Assembly (NCBI GenBank): GCA_903907075.1
Contig: CAIVMQ010000085.1
Coordinates: 1 to 64,000, forward strand
Reading direction: 5' to 3'
DNA from: an uncultured Bacteroidia bacterium
GTDB lineage: Bacteria; Bacteroidota; Bacteroidia; Bacteroidales; Prolixibacteraceae
Length of the DNA: 64,000 bases
Shown: piece after piece, positions 45,294 through 55,181 of the stretch
How positions within the stretch are numbered: the first letter of the stretch is position 1
How the letters are laid out: each line of letters begins with the position of its first letter
Notes under the pieces: model-generated
Seen by the model: only the letters and a program-made list of their open reading frames with translations
Told to the model about the DNA's origin: nothing
The model's database searches: none
Program-made: the position numbers and the translations under genes

Positions 45294-45848
45294 GTGCAAT
45301 ACCAAAAGACTAAATACAAAATATTATTGGGAACACATTCGACATCCAAATTAAAGGTAGGTAAATATCTAATTTTTGAAATAAAAAATCTCATATTCAG
45401 CAACTTATCAGTCTGTATTTTTATTTTAGCTACCCTTCAATTTTGCTGTATATCATCACCCAATAAACCTGTAAGTAAAGGGTTAGAACCAAAAGCAAAA
45501 AATAGCCCTGGAAGAATTGTATTTAATCAGGAAATTCATAATTTTGGTACCTTAATAGATGGAGAGATTGTTTCTTATTCATTTGTCTTTAGAAACACGG
45601 GAGGATCTTCATTCCGACTAGTTAAGGGAGAAAAATCGTGTGGCTGTATTGAGATTCAGTTTAATTTAAATGAAATTCTACCGGGAGATTCGTCAACTGT
45701 AGAACTGATTTACAATAGTTCGGATGAATGGGGTAATATAATTAAAGAGGCGGTAATCGAAACTTCACTTGGAGAAAGGAAGGAGTTACAAATTGGAGCC
45801 TATATAGATAATAAACAAATCAATAACCTTTTAAATACGCAAAAATGA
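45294..45848 (+). CDS. DUF1573-domain lipoprotein
   Basis: 184 residues with GTG start at 45294; no ATG occurs in frame anywhere in the protein. A basic N terminus leads to a hydrophobic stretch (LSVCIFILATLQFCCISS) ending in cysteines that could be lipidated. Mature part is one DUF1573 Ig-like domain: IHNFGTLIDGEIVSYSFVFRNTGG, VKGEKSCGCI and PGDSSTVELIYNSS. Overlaps yajC by 4 bases (ATGA), so its translation is coupled to the secretion factor. Function of the domain is unknown. Confidence 0.82.
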   Translation: MQYQKTKYKILLGTHSTSKLKVGKYLIFEIKNLIFSNLSVCIFILATLQFCCISSPNKPVSKGLEPKAKNSPGRIVFNQEIHNFGTLIDGEIVSYSFVFRNTGGSSFRLVKGEKSCGCIEIQFNLNEILPGDSSTVELIYNSSDEWGNIIKEAVIETSLGERKELQIGAYIDNKQINNLLNTQK

Positions 45849-46168
45849 GTTCTATTTTATTTATTACAGCCCAAGCAGCGCCGCAGGCAGGAGCCTCATC
45901 GGCAAACATGTTGCTAATGATGGGTTTGATGATTGTCGTTTTTTATTTCTTTATGATACGCCCGCAAATGAAGCGACAAAAAGAGATGGCAAAGTTTCGT
46001 TCAGCACTTCAGAAAGGCGATAAAGTTGTTACCACAGGCGGAATCTATGGTAAAATTGATGAGATCAAAGAAAATATCATTATACTTGAAGTTGCACCAA
46101 ACATTAAATTAAAAGTAGATAAGAGTGTGGTTCTGAATGATATGTCGGATGCTCCTATTCAGAAATAG
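45845..46168 (+). CDS. yajC: Preprotein translocase subunit YajC
   Basis: 107 residues, standard size. One membrane helix at about residues 20-38 (MLLMMGLMIVVFYFFMIRP), then the conserved RPQMKRQKEMAKFRSALQKGDKVVTTGGIYG. Accessory inner-membrane protein of the SecDF-YajC complex. Follows DUF1573 with a 4-base overlap. A terminator-like hairpin lies downstream. Confidence 0.96.
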   Translation: MSSILFITAQAAPQAGASSANMLLMMGLMIVVFYFFMIRPQMKRQKEMAKFRSALQKGDKVVTTGGIYGKIDEIKENIIILEVAPNIKLKVDKSVVLNDMSDAPIQK

Positions 46169-46243
46169 TTTGATAAAATGGATTTAATTATACGCCAATT
46201 GAATTTTAATTAATTGGTGTTTAATAAATTACGGTGATTTCTG

Positions 46244-46268
46244 AAAGGCTGGGTAACCGGCCTTTTTG
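46244..46268 (+). terminator. Terminator-like hairpin after yajC
   Basis: Stem aaaggctgg/ccggccttt (one G-T pair) with GTAA tetraloop, followed by a T run. It separates yajC from the ybbR gene, which may be read through or have its own promoter. Confidence 0.75.
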
Positions 46269-46289
46269 CTACGTAAATAAACGATATGT

Positions 46290-47279
46290 ATGCCTGAACG
46301 AGTTATTGCATTTATTAGGAGTGAGATTAAAGCTATTCGCAACGGCAAGGTATTTATTTTTCTTGCGTGCCTTGTTTTAGCTACATTTCTATGGTTTCTA
46401 AATGCCCTTGAGAAACATTATACGGATCATATATCTGTCCGGGTAAGCTATGTTAATTTACCTCAAAAAAAGGAGCTTACAGGGTATTTACCCAATCATT
46501 TAGACCTTACGGTTGATGCACTTGGCTATACCTTACTTCGTTATAAACTTAGGTTAGTCCTCTCTCCTCTACTTATTGATGTAAATGAACTATCGAATAA
46601 TTATTTGACAACTAATTTTAGTTCAAAATATTCTATCTCAACAAATGGCCATAAGGAGGAATTCGCTAAACAGATTAATAATGAAATAAAAATTATTTCC
46701 ATAAAGCCAGATTCTTTAAATTTTAAGGTTAGCCATATAACTGAAAAAATGGTCCAAGTAGCTCCAAATGTCAAGTCCTCTTTTGCTCGTGAATATGTTC
46801 TTCAGAAGCGGCCTACATCAAAACCAGAGTCTATTTTAATAAGCGGTCCTGACGAAATTATTGATACAATTAAAGTAATTAATACAAAACTTATTGAACT
46901 TAAGAATTTATCTCAAAGCCTAATACGTGATGCTGATCTAATTTTTCCTGAGGAGATTCATTCTGATATAAGTAAAGTTTCTGTGCAAATAACAGTTGAA
47001 CAATCGACCGAAGCAAAATTCGAAATCCCTATTGAAATTTTAAACCAACCCAAAGATATTCTAATTAAAAGCTTTCCTTCAAAAGTGAAAATTACCTGTC
47101 GAGTAGGAGTAAGCCAATTTAATAAGCTTAATAAAGAAAGCTTTAAGGCTTTCATAAATTTTTCTGAGCGTAACGCACAACTTACCAAGTTGCCGGTAAT
47201 TCTCAATAATTTACCTGAAAATATTCTCTCAATGGACTATTTTCCCAAAGAGGTAGATTATATCATTGAGCATAAATAA
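46290..47279 (+). CDS. YbbR-like domain protein
   Basis: 329 residues. One N-terminal membrane helix (VFIFLACLVLATFLWFLNALEK) and a periplasmic part with repeated YbbR-type strand modules (VRVSYVNLPQKKELTGYLPNHL, and VQITVEQSTEAKFEIPIEILNQ near the end). YbbR proteins are often linked to cyclic-di-AMP synthase (CdaR) in Firmicutes; here it sits just before coaE with 6 bases between, a Bacteroidota arrangement, and no cyclase is visible. Confidence 0.85.
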   Translation: MPERVIAFIRSEIKAIRNGKVFIFLACLVLATFLWFLNALEKHYTDHISVRVSYVNLPQKKELTGYLPNHLDLTVDALGYTLLRYKLRLVLSPLLIDVNELSNNYLTTNFSSKYSISTNGHKEEFAKQINNEIKIISIKPDSLNFKVSHITEKMVQVAPNVKSSFAREYVLQKRPTSKPESILISGPDEIIDTIKVINTKLIELKNLSQSLIRDADLIFPEEIHSDISKVSVQITVEQSTEAKFEIPIEILNQPKDILIKSFPSKVKITCRVGVSQFNKLNKESFKAFINFSERNAQLTKLPVILNNLPENILSMDYFPKEVDYIIEHK

Positions 47280-47285
47280 GATTAA

Positions 47286-47885
47286 ATGGTTAAAGTTGGC
47301 ATTACAGGTGGTATTGGCAGCGGAAAAAGTACGATTTCCGAGATCTTTAAGCTATTGAAGATACCGGTTTTTCATGCCGATCTGGAAGCAAGGCACCTTC
47401 AAAACAACGATATAAATATTAAAACACTTATTTGTAATCTTTTGGGAAGTACAAGTTATACTTCCGACGGAATTCTAGATCGACAAAAAGTAGCTGCCAT
47501 TATTTTTAATGATAAGAACAAGTTGGCTTCTATGAACAAAATTATTCATCCGGCAGTTAAATTAAGGTTTTTGGAATGGTGCCTGAAATACCAAGACAAA
47601 CCCTATATCCTTTATGAGGCTGCAATATTACTTGAGAGCGGGCAATCAAAAGATTTTGATCAGATTATTTTAGTTTTAGCTGACGAAAAAACGCGTATAT
47701 CTCGCATTGTTAAGCGGGATCTGACAAATGAGATACATATTAAGCAGCGGATTTCAAATCAAATGGCAGACTTTGAAAAGGTTATCTTAGCAGATTATAT
47801 AATCGAAAATAATGAGAATAGCTTACTTATACCGCAAATATTAAAAATAGATCAACAAATCAGAGAATATGGCAAAACTAGGTAA
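47286..47885 (+). CDS. coaE: Dephospho-CoA kinase
   Basis: Final step of coenzyme A synthesis. 199 residues. P-loop GITGGIGSGKST at 5-16, HADLEARHL after it, the LDRQKVAAIIF and NKIIHPAVK segments typical of CoaE, and VKRD in the lid. Overlaps the next gene by 17 bases, so the 3' end encodes part of both. Confidence 0.95.
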   Translation: MVKVGITGGIGSGKSTISEIFKLLKIPVFHADLEARHLQNNDINIKTLICNLLGSTSYTSDGILDRQKVAAIIFNDKNKLASMNKIIHPAVKLRFLEWCLKYQDKPYILYEAAILLESGQSKDFDQIILVLADEKTRISRIVKRDLTNEIHIKQRISNQMADFEKVILADYIIENNENSLLIPQILKIDQQIREYGKTR

Positions 47886-48606
47886 ATGGATTGGCGGAGG
47901 ACTAGGGTTTACTCTGGGTGGACCTTTAGGTGCACTAGCAGGGTTTTTTCTAGGCTCATTTTTTGATGAAGCAGAGGTCATACACGTACAAGCTGGATCG
48001 GCAACAAATCGGAGAAGTCAGATTACTCAGGGTGATTATATGTTTAGCCTCTTGGTGTTAGTTACAGCTGTATTAAAGGCTGACGGAAAGATACTTCGTT
48101 CTGAGTTAGACTATGTAAAGGAATTTCTTATTCGAAGTTTTGGAAGTGAGGGTGCAAAACAAGCCTTAATTATTCTAAAAGACCTGACTCAACAAAATAT
48201 TCCTGTTACCGATGTTTGCACACAAATAAGAAAGTTTGTTGATTACTCTTCCCGGCTTCAGTTAATACATTTTCTCTTCGGTGTTGCAAACGCGGATGGA
48301 TCAGTTCATCAAGATGAACTATCACTGATTAAGCATATATCAACAACTTTAGGAGTATCTAAGGCGGATTATACCTCATTGGAAGCCATGTTCGTCCCTA
48401 AAACAGATTGGGCATACGACATCCTAGAGATTGAAAATAAAGGAACCAATGAGGAAGTTAAGAAAGCGTATCGAAAAATGGCTCTTAAATATCATCCCGA
48501 TAAAGTAAGTTACCTGGGAGAAGATGTTCAGAAGGCAGCCAATGAAAAATTCCAAAAACTGAATGAGGCCTATCAACTTATTTGCAAGGAACGGGGAATG
48601 AATTAA
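47869..48606 (+). CDS. TerB-domain / DnaJ-domain protein (DjlA-like)
   Basis: 245 residues. Residues 4-36 are a Gly-rich hydrophobic segment (LGFTLGGPLGALAGFFLGSF), probably a membrane-associated glycine zipper. Residues ~55-165 form a TerB-type domain (LVTAVLKADGKILRSELDYV; GVANADGSVHQDELSLIKHI). Residues ~183-245 form a J domain with the HPD motif at 209-211 in KYHPDKVS. Layout matches DjlA, a DnaK co-chaperone. Overlaps coaE by 17 bases. Confidence 0.9.
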   Translation: MAKLGKWIGGGLGFTLGGPLGALAGFFLGSFFDEAEVIHVQAGSATNRRSQITQGDYMFSLLVLVTAVLKADGKILRSELDYVKEFLIRSFGSEGAKQALIILKDLTQQNIPVTDVCTQIRKFVDYSSRLQLIHFLFGVANADGSVHQDELSLIKHISTTLGVSKADYTSLEAMFVPKTDWAYDILEIENKGTNEEVKKAYRKMALKYHPDKVSYLGEDVQKAANEKFQKLNEAYQLICKERGMN

Positions 48607-48706
48607 TAAAGTAGGAACTTATTCCAAAGAAATTTAGACTATTAAATAATCCTAATTAGCAATAGTGAGACGAAAATAAGTAACCATAAATTTCAAACGA
48701 ATTTTC

Positions 48707-49330
48707 ATGAAAATATCAATTCTCATAGTTGTATTCCTGGCCTTGGGACATTCTACTTATTCCCAAGTACCGAAGACATTAGATTTTGGTTTTAAAGGTG
48801 GAATAAATTCGAGTCAACTAATAACTTCAGATGGAACAATTAGTTCCGTTAAGTACACTAATTTTACCACACCGGCCAAATCTGGTTTTAATTTGGGTTT
48901 ATTTGCCCGTTTAGGGGGCAAAAGAGTCTATTTTCAGCCCGAACTTCTCTATTGTCTGAAGAATGGTGAATCTGTAAGTGGGTCATTGATTCAATCATTA
49001 AAATCTACCAGTATACAGATTCCTATTTTACTTGGATATAAATTAATTAATTTAAAATTTGTATCGCTGCGTGCGGTCGCAGGACCAGCACTCTCATATT
49101 CATTGGGAGAAAATAAACTCTTTTCAAGTATGACTCAATTAAACCTAATCCCAATGAAAAATAGCAATTGGGCCTGTCAATTAGGTGGGGGGATTGATAT
49201 TCTAATGTTTACCTTTGATCTTCGATATGAATGGGGAATTTCGCCACTTTCCGGATTAAGCACTCCCGATATTGGAATGAGTAATAAATTAAAGCTGTGG
49301 ACCTTCTCTATGGGAATTAAATTTATTTAA
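48707..49330 (+). CDS. PorT-like outer-membrane beta-barrel protein
   Basis: 207 residues with signal peptide (ISILIVVFLALGHSTYSQ). Mature chain begins DFGFKGGINSSQLI and has 8-stranded barrel features (GFNLGLFARLGGKRVYFQPELLYCLKNG; LRAVAGPALSYSLGENK), ending FSMGIKFI. Pattern matches the outer-membrane beta-barrel (OMP_b-brl_2 / PorT) family. Role unknown. Converges with the SpoIIE-like gene. Confidence 0.82.
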   Translation: MKISILIVVFLALGHSTYSQVPKTLDFGFKGGINSSQLITSDGTISSVKYTNFTTPAKSGFNLGLFARLGGKRVYFQPELLYCLKNGESVSGSLIQSLKSTSIQIPILLGYKLINLKFVSLRAVAGPALSYSLGENKLFSSMTQLNLIPMKNSNWACQLGGGIDILMFTFDLRYEWGISPLSGLSTPDIGMSNKLKLWTFSMGIKFI

Positions 49331-49366
49331 TACAATTCAGCTCAATATCGCTTAGCTCTAATATTC

Positions 49367-51346
49367 TTATCTATTTGAATTTTGACCAATAAACTTAATA
49401 GCAACCAGTGTTCTATCATCATGAATTTCTGTATTACCGCGAAAATGGTCAACAGCAAGGAATGCCGTATTTACAATTTTCTCAGCAGAGCTATCACTAA
49501 CTAATTTAATCGCCTTCACAAGCCCTTCTAAACCAAAAAAATCTCCGTTGTTATTCATTTGTTCTGTTACACCGTCTGTAAAAGTTATTAATGACTCGCC
49601 CGGTAATAACCTAATTCGACTTTCAGAATAGTTTATTTGGCGTTTAACTCCAACAGGGATTCCATGAGCATGGATAAGTGACTCTTCAATTGAATTATTA
49701 CGCAAAATTAAAGGATAAGGGTGCCCTGCGTTGCAGTAAACCAATTCACCGGATTTTAAATCTAATTTTGCAATAAAAACTGTTGCGAACATTTCTGAAT
49801 CGTGCACCAACGTAAGAGCTTCATTTAATGACTCCATCATCATTCCAAGACGCGAATTATCATTTGCAATACTTCGTATGAAAGTTCTGGTCATCACAGA
49901 AAACATTGCTGCAGGAATCCCTTTCCCTACAGTATCAGTTATTGAAATAAATAACTGGTTTTCATTCAATAAAAATAGGTCAAATAGATCACCACCTACA
50001 ATCTTAGCCGGAATTAATTTCCCAAAGCAATCAAAATCAGTACGGTCTGGGAAAAGGGGGAAATTAGTAGGCACCATCCCCATCTCTATATCTCTGGCCA
50101 ATGTTAACTCCTTTTCAATCTCTTTTGTATAAGATGAACTCTTGATCGAACTCTCGCTATAGATCGCAAGGCGATCTTTGATCATTTCCATATTGGATGT
50201 TAAGGAATTAATATCATTTTTACGCACGTCAGTATGCTTTTTTGTTAGTTGCCAAATCAGCTTACTATCAGATAATAGTTTCGGATCATTGGTATTAATT
50301 TCCCTTTCAAATTCTGCCGACTCAATGATTTTTCGTGTATCGTTGGCTAAAATGGTAATCGGGGAAACTAATTTCATAGAGAAATAAATGATAATCGCAG
50401 CTGCCACAGACCCTATAAAAAGTAACAAAGGGATAAGAAACAGCAATTGTCTGACAAGATCGGAAATAAAAAATTCTTCAGGAATTGCAATAATCGTAAA
50501 CCAATTGGAAGAATTAATTGGCCAATAGACGATTACTGTTGAATCGAAATCCTTATTTTCTAACCTGACTAAACGATTTCCGGATTGATGATTAGCCAAT
50601 AACTGAATAATATCTAATTTTGAATTTTTTAAATATTTAATAACTGAACCGATATCGTTACCCGTATGTGCTTGATCGGGATCATATACAATCTTATTTT
50701 TGTCGTTTAATACTACTGCATATCCAGCCTTGATCATAGCTTGATTATTTAGTTTTTGCAGATGAGTATTAAGCTCTACCGCACAAAAAAATACAGCATG
50801 AATTACCAATCCATTATCTTGAAATTCAAATGGATAGGCAAATATTACGGCACGTGAGCCTATTTGGGAATCAAAATACGGGGTACTCCATTCTGCTTTT
50901 TCACTTACGAACATTTTTTCTATCCAACTATTGGTTAATAGGTCAGATGTTATGAATCGTTTAGTATTCAAAATTATGTTCCCATGCGAGCGAAACAATG
51001 TAAATTCCGATTTTATCGATTTATCTGTATTTGAAAGTACAATTCCCATCGCATAGGTATTGGGTTGTCCATTAAAAACCAAACCCATATATTTTTGAAA
51101 ATTATTTTGAATATTTTGTTGTTTAATATCCATAGCCAAATGTTCTGTAAATCGGGATGCGTTATCCATTGAATTCTCCACATCGTCAAGAATTTCACGC
51201 ACCTCAAACTGAAGCCTGTACTGATTACTTTCATATATTAGATTTCGGACATGGGAAAAACCCACAAGAATGAATATTCCTGAAAAAATAATCGCAGTAA
51301 ATAAAAAATAAATACTTAGCCTATAAAAAAGATTCTTAATTTTCAT
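49367..51346 (-). CDS. Membrane sensor with SpoIIE/PP2C phosphatase domain
   Basis: 659 residues. First membrane helix at about 12-32, a ~260-residue periplasmic sensor of the Cache kind (with VILNDKNKIVYDPDQAHTGN), second helix at about 300-322, HAMP-like linker (VSPITILANDTRKI), a helical segment and a C-terminal PP2C domain (IVGGDLFDLF, ITDTVGKGIPAAMFSVM, 'CNAGHPYPLILR', ITFTDGVTEQ). These phosphatases usually dephosphorylate an anti-sigma antagonist; no STAS or HPK partner is adjacent, so its target is unknown. Confidence 0.9.
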   Translation of the reverse strand: MKIKNLFYRLSIYFLFTAIIFSGIFILVGFSHVRNLIYESNQYRLQFEVREILDDVENSMDNASRFTEHLAMDIKQQNIQNNFQKYMGLVFNGQPNTYAMGIVLSNTDKSIKSEFTLFRSHGNIILNTKRFITSDLLTNSWIEKMFVSEKAEWSTPYFDSQIGSRAVIFAYPFEFQDNGLVIHAVFFCAVELNTHLQKLNNQAMIKAGYAVVLNDKNKIVYDPDQAHTGNDIGSVIKYLKNSKLDIIQLLANHQSGNRLVRLENKDFDSTVIVYWPINSSNWFTIIAIPEEFFISDLVRQLLFLIPLLLFIGSVAAAIIIYFSMKLVSPITILANDTRKIIESAEFEREINTNDPKLLSDSKLIWQLTKKHTDVRKNDINSLTSNMEMIKDRLAIYSESSIKSSSYTKEIEKELTLARDIEMGMVPTNFPLFPDRTDFDCFGKLIPAKIVGGDLFDLFLLNENQLFISITDTVGKGIPAAMFSVMTRTFIRSIANDNSRLGMMMESLNEALTLVHDSEMFATVFIAKLDLKSGELVYCNAGHPYPLILRNNSIEESLIHAHGIPVGVKRQINYSESRIRLLPGESLITFTDGVTEQMNNNGDFFGLEGLVKAIKLVSDSSAEKIVNTAFLAVDHFRGNTEIHDDRTLVAIKFIGQNSNR

Positions 51347-51702
51347 CTAAATGTTATTTGGATTGACAAGGACAATCTTTTGTCAAATAAAATGGCAAAC
51401 TATGATTAATCTAATAATTTATGAATTATCTAATTAAGGAGTCTCTACTCTGAAAAGAACTATTGATAAACATTCATAATAGATAAATAATTAAGATCCA
51501 AGAAAACTGAAGAGACAGATAATTAGCCAATAATTTCATCTAATATAGTGAAAAAAATAAGGAAATGAATAAAAAAATTCGGAAATAAAAAAGAGCTGAT
51601 TACTCAGCTCTTTATATGATTCTAATTCGATAAATCTAATAGTATCTATAAATTAATCAGTTACACAATAGATAAATTCTATAGAAGGTTAATTAAAAGT
51701 TA
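51347..51702. other. Intergenic region upstream of the SpoIIE gene
   Basis: 356 bases with no supported coding frame; contains the fabG terminator and, by inference, the promoter of the SpoIIE-like gene. Otherwise AT-rich. Confidence 0.5.
51590..51613 (-). terminator. Terminator downstream of fabG
   Basis: 10-base perfect stem aaagagctga/tcagctcttt with 4-base loop, followed by a T run on the minus strand. It lies 90 bases beyond the fabG stop. Confidence 0.85.
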
Positions 51703-52449
51703 TTAGGTATTCATTGCTCCACATACATTAATAACCTGTCCAGAAACATAAGATGAAAGATCGCACGCAAGAAACAAGGCCACTTTAGCTACTTCATCCG
51801 GAAGTCCACCACGACGCATAGGTATTGACGCTTCCCATTGTTTACGGGCATCCTCAGGAATCTTAGCTGTCATTTCTGTGATAATGAATCCTGGAGCAAT
51901 TGCATTGGAACGAATTCCTCTTGAACCAAGTTCTTTTGCAATAGATTTTGTAAATCCAATAATACCAGCTTTTGAGGCTGAATAATTTGATTGACCGCCA
52001 TTACCGCTTACTCCAACGACCGAACTCATATTAACAATTGAACCACTACGTTGTTTAAGCATACTGGCCTGAACAGCTTTAGTAAAATTAAACACAGATT
52101 TAAGGTTGACAGTAATTACCGCATCCCACTGATCTTCAGTCATGCGCATAAGTAATGTATCTTTAGTAATTCCTGCATTATTCACTAATACATCTACAGA
52201 TCCAAAATCTTCGACAATTTTATTTACCACATTTTGTGAGTCTTCGAATTTTGATGCGTCAGATGAGTAGGCTTTTGCTTTCACACCCATTGCCAGCAAC
52301 TCCGCTTCGGTTGCCTTTGCGATATCATCATAAAAAAGATCAGTGAACGCGATGTTACATCCCTCTTCTGCAAACTTAATTGCAATGGCCTTACCAATAC
52401 CGCGAGATGCTCCGGTAATAATTGCCGTTTTTCCCTCTAAAAGTTTCAT
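51703..52449 (-). CDS. fabG: 3-oxoacyl-[acyl-carrier-protein] reductase
   Basis: NADPH-dependent reduction step of fatty-acid elongation. 248 residues. Cofactor loop TGASRGIGKAIA at 12-22, NNAG at 90-93, catalytic S142/S143 region, Y156 and K160 in NYSASK. Ends in an SDR C-terminal motif (FLACDLSSYVSGQVINVCG). Not in a fab operon; minus-strand promoter TATTTTTG at 52472-52479. Confidence 0.93.
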   Translation of the reverse strand: MKLLEGKTAIITGASRGIGKAIAIKFAEEGCNIAFTDLFYDDIAKATEAELLAMGVKAKAYSSDASKFEDSQNVVNKIVEDFGSVDVLVNNAGITKDTLLMRMTEDQWDAVITVNLKSVFNFTKAVQASMLKQRSGSIVNMSSVVGVSGNGGQSNYSASKAGIIGFTKSIAKELGSRGIRSNAIAPGFIITEMTAKIPEDARKQWEASIPMRRGGLPDEVAKVALFLACDLSSYVSGQVINVCGAMNT

Positions 52450-52471
52450 TTTTCATAATTTTATTAGTTTG

Positions 52472-52479
52472 CAAAAATA
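52472..52479 (-). promoter_or_regulatory. Promoter -7 box for fabG
   Basis: Minus-strand TATTTTTG followed by CA, 22 bases before the fabG start. Confidence 0.5.
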
Positions 52480-52693
52480 CTAATCTTTCTGAGAATTGTC
52501 AATTCTATTCAAAATGCATATAATGACACCAATTTAATTTTTTATTTTAATAGATGCAATTCACTGAATAAATCAAAATTCTATGCGTTTGCAGTCACAT
52601 CTTATTTAAATTCCCAACAACACATTATCCAGTAACAATTAACCAATTTAAAATATGCTTTAACAATGATTTCAGTGAGAAATACTCTGGAAT

Positions 52694-53920
52694 TTAACAA
52701 ATCTTATGAAGCCTTTGAAGCAGCGTAGGATGAGAATAGTGAAAAAAAACATATATTCTATGTGGCGTTAAATTGCTTAAATTATTTACTGACAATTTTT
52801 TCAAGGCCATAGCCAGCAGCTCTGCATTATACGTATCTTTTGCATATTGATCTGCCTCATATTCATTAAGTCTTGAATTATAATTAGTAAAAATACCTAT
52901 CAAGATAGAAAGCGGGGTATAAAGTATTCCGAACGAAATAATGGATAAATGGAATCCTGGCACATTAGATCCGAGCACTTGTGCAAAAAGCACATTACTA
53001 CTCACGAGCGAAAATAGGTAAAGCATTAGAGCCGTTGAGATAAAGGAGAACAATAGAGATGAATAAATATGATGTTTTTTATAATGTCCAATTTCGTGAG
53101 CCAACACAGCAACTATTTCTTGAGTAGTTAAGTCGGCGATTAATGTGTCAAATAATACAATTCGTTTTTTACTTCCAAGTCCCGTAAAATAGGCATTAGC
53201 TTTTGTTGAACGTTTGGAGCCATCCATGACAAATATATTATCAACCAAGAAACCCGCTTTTTGGCTAAAATCGTTAATGGCAGTTTTGAGCTCACCTTCA
53301 GGTAGCGGAGTTTGCTTATTAAAAAGAGGTACAATCAATGTAGAATAAAAAAGGAGCATAAAAAGTGAGAATCCGGCTATTACCGTTAAAGCTAATAGCC
53401 AGAATAAATTAGCGGTAAAAAGGTATAACCAAATAATCGTATAAAGGATACCTCCACCAACAAGTATGGCTACAATTAAACCTTTAAGTTGATCAAGAAA
53501 AAACAGCCGCTGGGTTGATTTATTAAATCCAAATTTAGATTCTATCCGAAAAGTATTAATCCACTTAAATGGCAGCGAAAGCAATTCACTACTTATCAAA
53601 AGAATAAAAAAATAAATCAGTGTAATATGGATTGGATTATTTACCATTAGCCGAACAAAACCATCAAGCCATCCAAAGAACCCTATGGCGAATGCAAACA
53701 AAATGGTAAAGAAACCCACTGATTCGCTGATTAACGCAAGCCTATTTTTGGCTTTCTCATATTCAATAGATTGCTTATATTTCTCAAGATCATAAATTCC
53801 AATTAATTCATTTGGAAGCCCTAATGACCATTGGGTTGTATTAAGATAATCCAGCCAACGATCAAAAATAAAGTTAACTATCAGAATAACAAGAATTGAA
53901 TAATAGAGAAGCTGAACCAT
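52694..53920 (-). CDS. M48 family peptidase, Ste24-like CAAX protease homologue
   Basis: 408 residues with about seven membrane helices. Zinc motif HEIGH at 275-279 with the third ligand in NEYEADQYAKD. The N-terminal M48 extension (LNTTQWSLGLPNELIGIYDLEKYKQ) is the Ste24 type. Cleaves membrane-associated peptides; Ste24 homologues process prenylated CAAX proteins in eukaryotes, but bacterial substrates are not known. Located alone between fabG and the DUF6340 gene. Confidence 0.9.
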   Translation of the reverse strand: MVQLLYYSILVILIVNFIFDRWLDYLNTTQWSLGLPNELIGIYDLEKYKQSIEYEKAKNRLALISESVGFFTILFAFAIGFFGWLDGFVRLMVNNPIHITLIYFFILLISSELLSLPFKWINTFRIESKFGFNKSTQRLFFLDQLKGLIVAILVGGGILYTIIWLYLFTANLFWLLALTVIAGFSLFMLLFYSTLIVPLFNKQTPLPEGELKTAINDFSQKAGFLVDNIFVMDGSKRSTKANAYFTGLGSKKRIVLFDTLIADLTTQEIVAVLAHEIGHYKKHHIYSSLLFSFISTALMLYLFSLVSSNVLFAQVLGSNVPGFHLSIISFGILYTPLSILIGIFTNYNSRLNEYEADQYAKDTYNAELLAMALKKLSVNNLSNLTPHRIYVFFHYSHPTLLQRLHKIC

Positions 53921-54052
53921 TTAATCAAATAATTTTTAGTGTTTTAAAAAAATACTATTAAAAATGTATGGGTTAAAGAATGAAATCTGGAAGTTTTGCC
54001 TTTTAGATTAAATAATAAGCCTTGTTTGATCTGAAAAGTGTTAATCAGAGGT

Positions 54053-55138
54053 TTAATACCGTTGTGTAGATTCCTTTTGCTTTATTTTCCTATTACGGTC
54101 TAGTTTCTTTAGATATTCATCAACAGTACTGGTATAGAATGTTTTATATGATTTTAGTCCCCAATCAATTGCGAGATCTAAATTCCCAGTCATTTCGGAA
54201 GCAAGGGCAAGATTAAACTCAATTCTACTTCGTATCCGAAGAGACTTTTCATTTGTAAATTTAGTCCAAATGGCAGTAGCATCTTCCCATTTATTCAGTT
54301 TAATTAATGGAACAGCTAAGTCAATATCCTTCCTGCCAGTTAAAAAATAAAACCGTTTATTCAACACGAAATTAGGGCTAATATAGTGTGCCATCTTGAT
54401 GGCAGCGGCAACACCTCCGCCTATTAATGCCTCTTTAGTATGAGGCATTTGCGTATATAAATCGTTTAGCGTATTACTATTTGCTTTCCAAAATATTGAA
54501 TCACTTATTTGAAAGCGAATGGCCGGCTTACTACTACCTGATCGGTACAGTCGCCACTCTGAAAAATATTTAAGATCAGTAATGGCACTATATATTTCCA
54601 TATTAGAGGGTTCAAAAGGTTTCATTTCATATTTGGTAACCAATTGCTCCCTAAAACCCTCCAGAATTAATAATCCATTCACCTGATAATCCTTACAGAG
54701 GCTATTCACCGTTTCAATATCCATTGTATGGTCGATATCTCCATAATCATTGCGCTCAACATTATAGGCAAATGGAATAACCACATCAAATCTGCCCGAA
54801 TTAAAAAGAGTATTGGCAACCACATGAATTAAAGTATCAGATGCTATAATATCCCTAAATATAGTATCTAATTGCATTTTATGATCTATAAGTATGTGCT
54901 CAAGTGAATCTGAATCGAGGTTCGAGAATTTCAAATTTAGGCTTCTGTTTAGCAATCCAAGGCTCTGGATATCATCTGCAATTGGGTATTCAGGAGAAAT
55001 GGCACTCTCAATTTCGATACTTCTTAACGAAGAGCAAGCAACAGTTAAGAATAACATACAACTAATTAACAATGTCTTAACTATTGAAATATAAGCACTT
55101 ACTCTATTCTTGTAAATTTTATCCCGAGAATATTCCAT
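54053..55138 (-). CDS. DUF6340 family lipoprotein
   Basis: About 361 residues from the ATG at 55138; a TTG at 55168 could extend it by 10. A long basic N terminus is followed by 'IVKTLLISCMLFLTVACSSL', with lipobox cysteine at TVAC. The body has no catalytic motif I recognise; the C-terminal part looks TPR-like ('INKWEDATAIWTKFTNEKSL'-type helices, LALASEMTGNLDLAIDWGLKSY). Family pattern is DUF6340 of Bacteroidota. Thirteen bases (or 43 from 55138) after the universal-stress gene, so cotranscribed. Confidence 0.78.
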   Translation of the reverse strand: MEYSRDKIYKNRVSAYISIVKTLLISCMLFLTVACSSLRSIEIESAISPEYPIADDIQSLGLLNRSLNLKFSNLDSDSLEHILIDHKMQLDTIFRDIIASDTLIHVVANTLFNSGRFDVVIPFAYNVERNDYGDIDHTMDIETVNSLCKDYQVNGLLILEGFREQLVTKYEMKPFEPSNMEIYSAITDLKYFSEWRLYRSGSSKPAIRFQISDSIFWKANSNTLNDLYTQMPHTKEALIGGGVAAAIKMAHYISPNFVLNKRFYFLTGRKDIDLAVPLIKLNKWEDATAIWTKFTNEKSLRIRSRIEFNLALASEMTGNLDLAIDWGLKSYKTFYTSTVDEYLKKLDRNRKIKQKESTQRY

Positions 55139-55181
55139 AAAAAAATTCCATGCTAGATTTGGATACAAATAAACTAATTTT

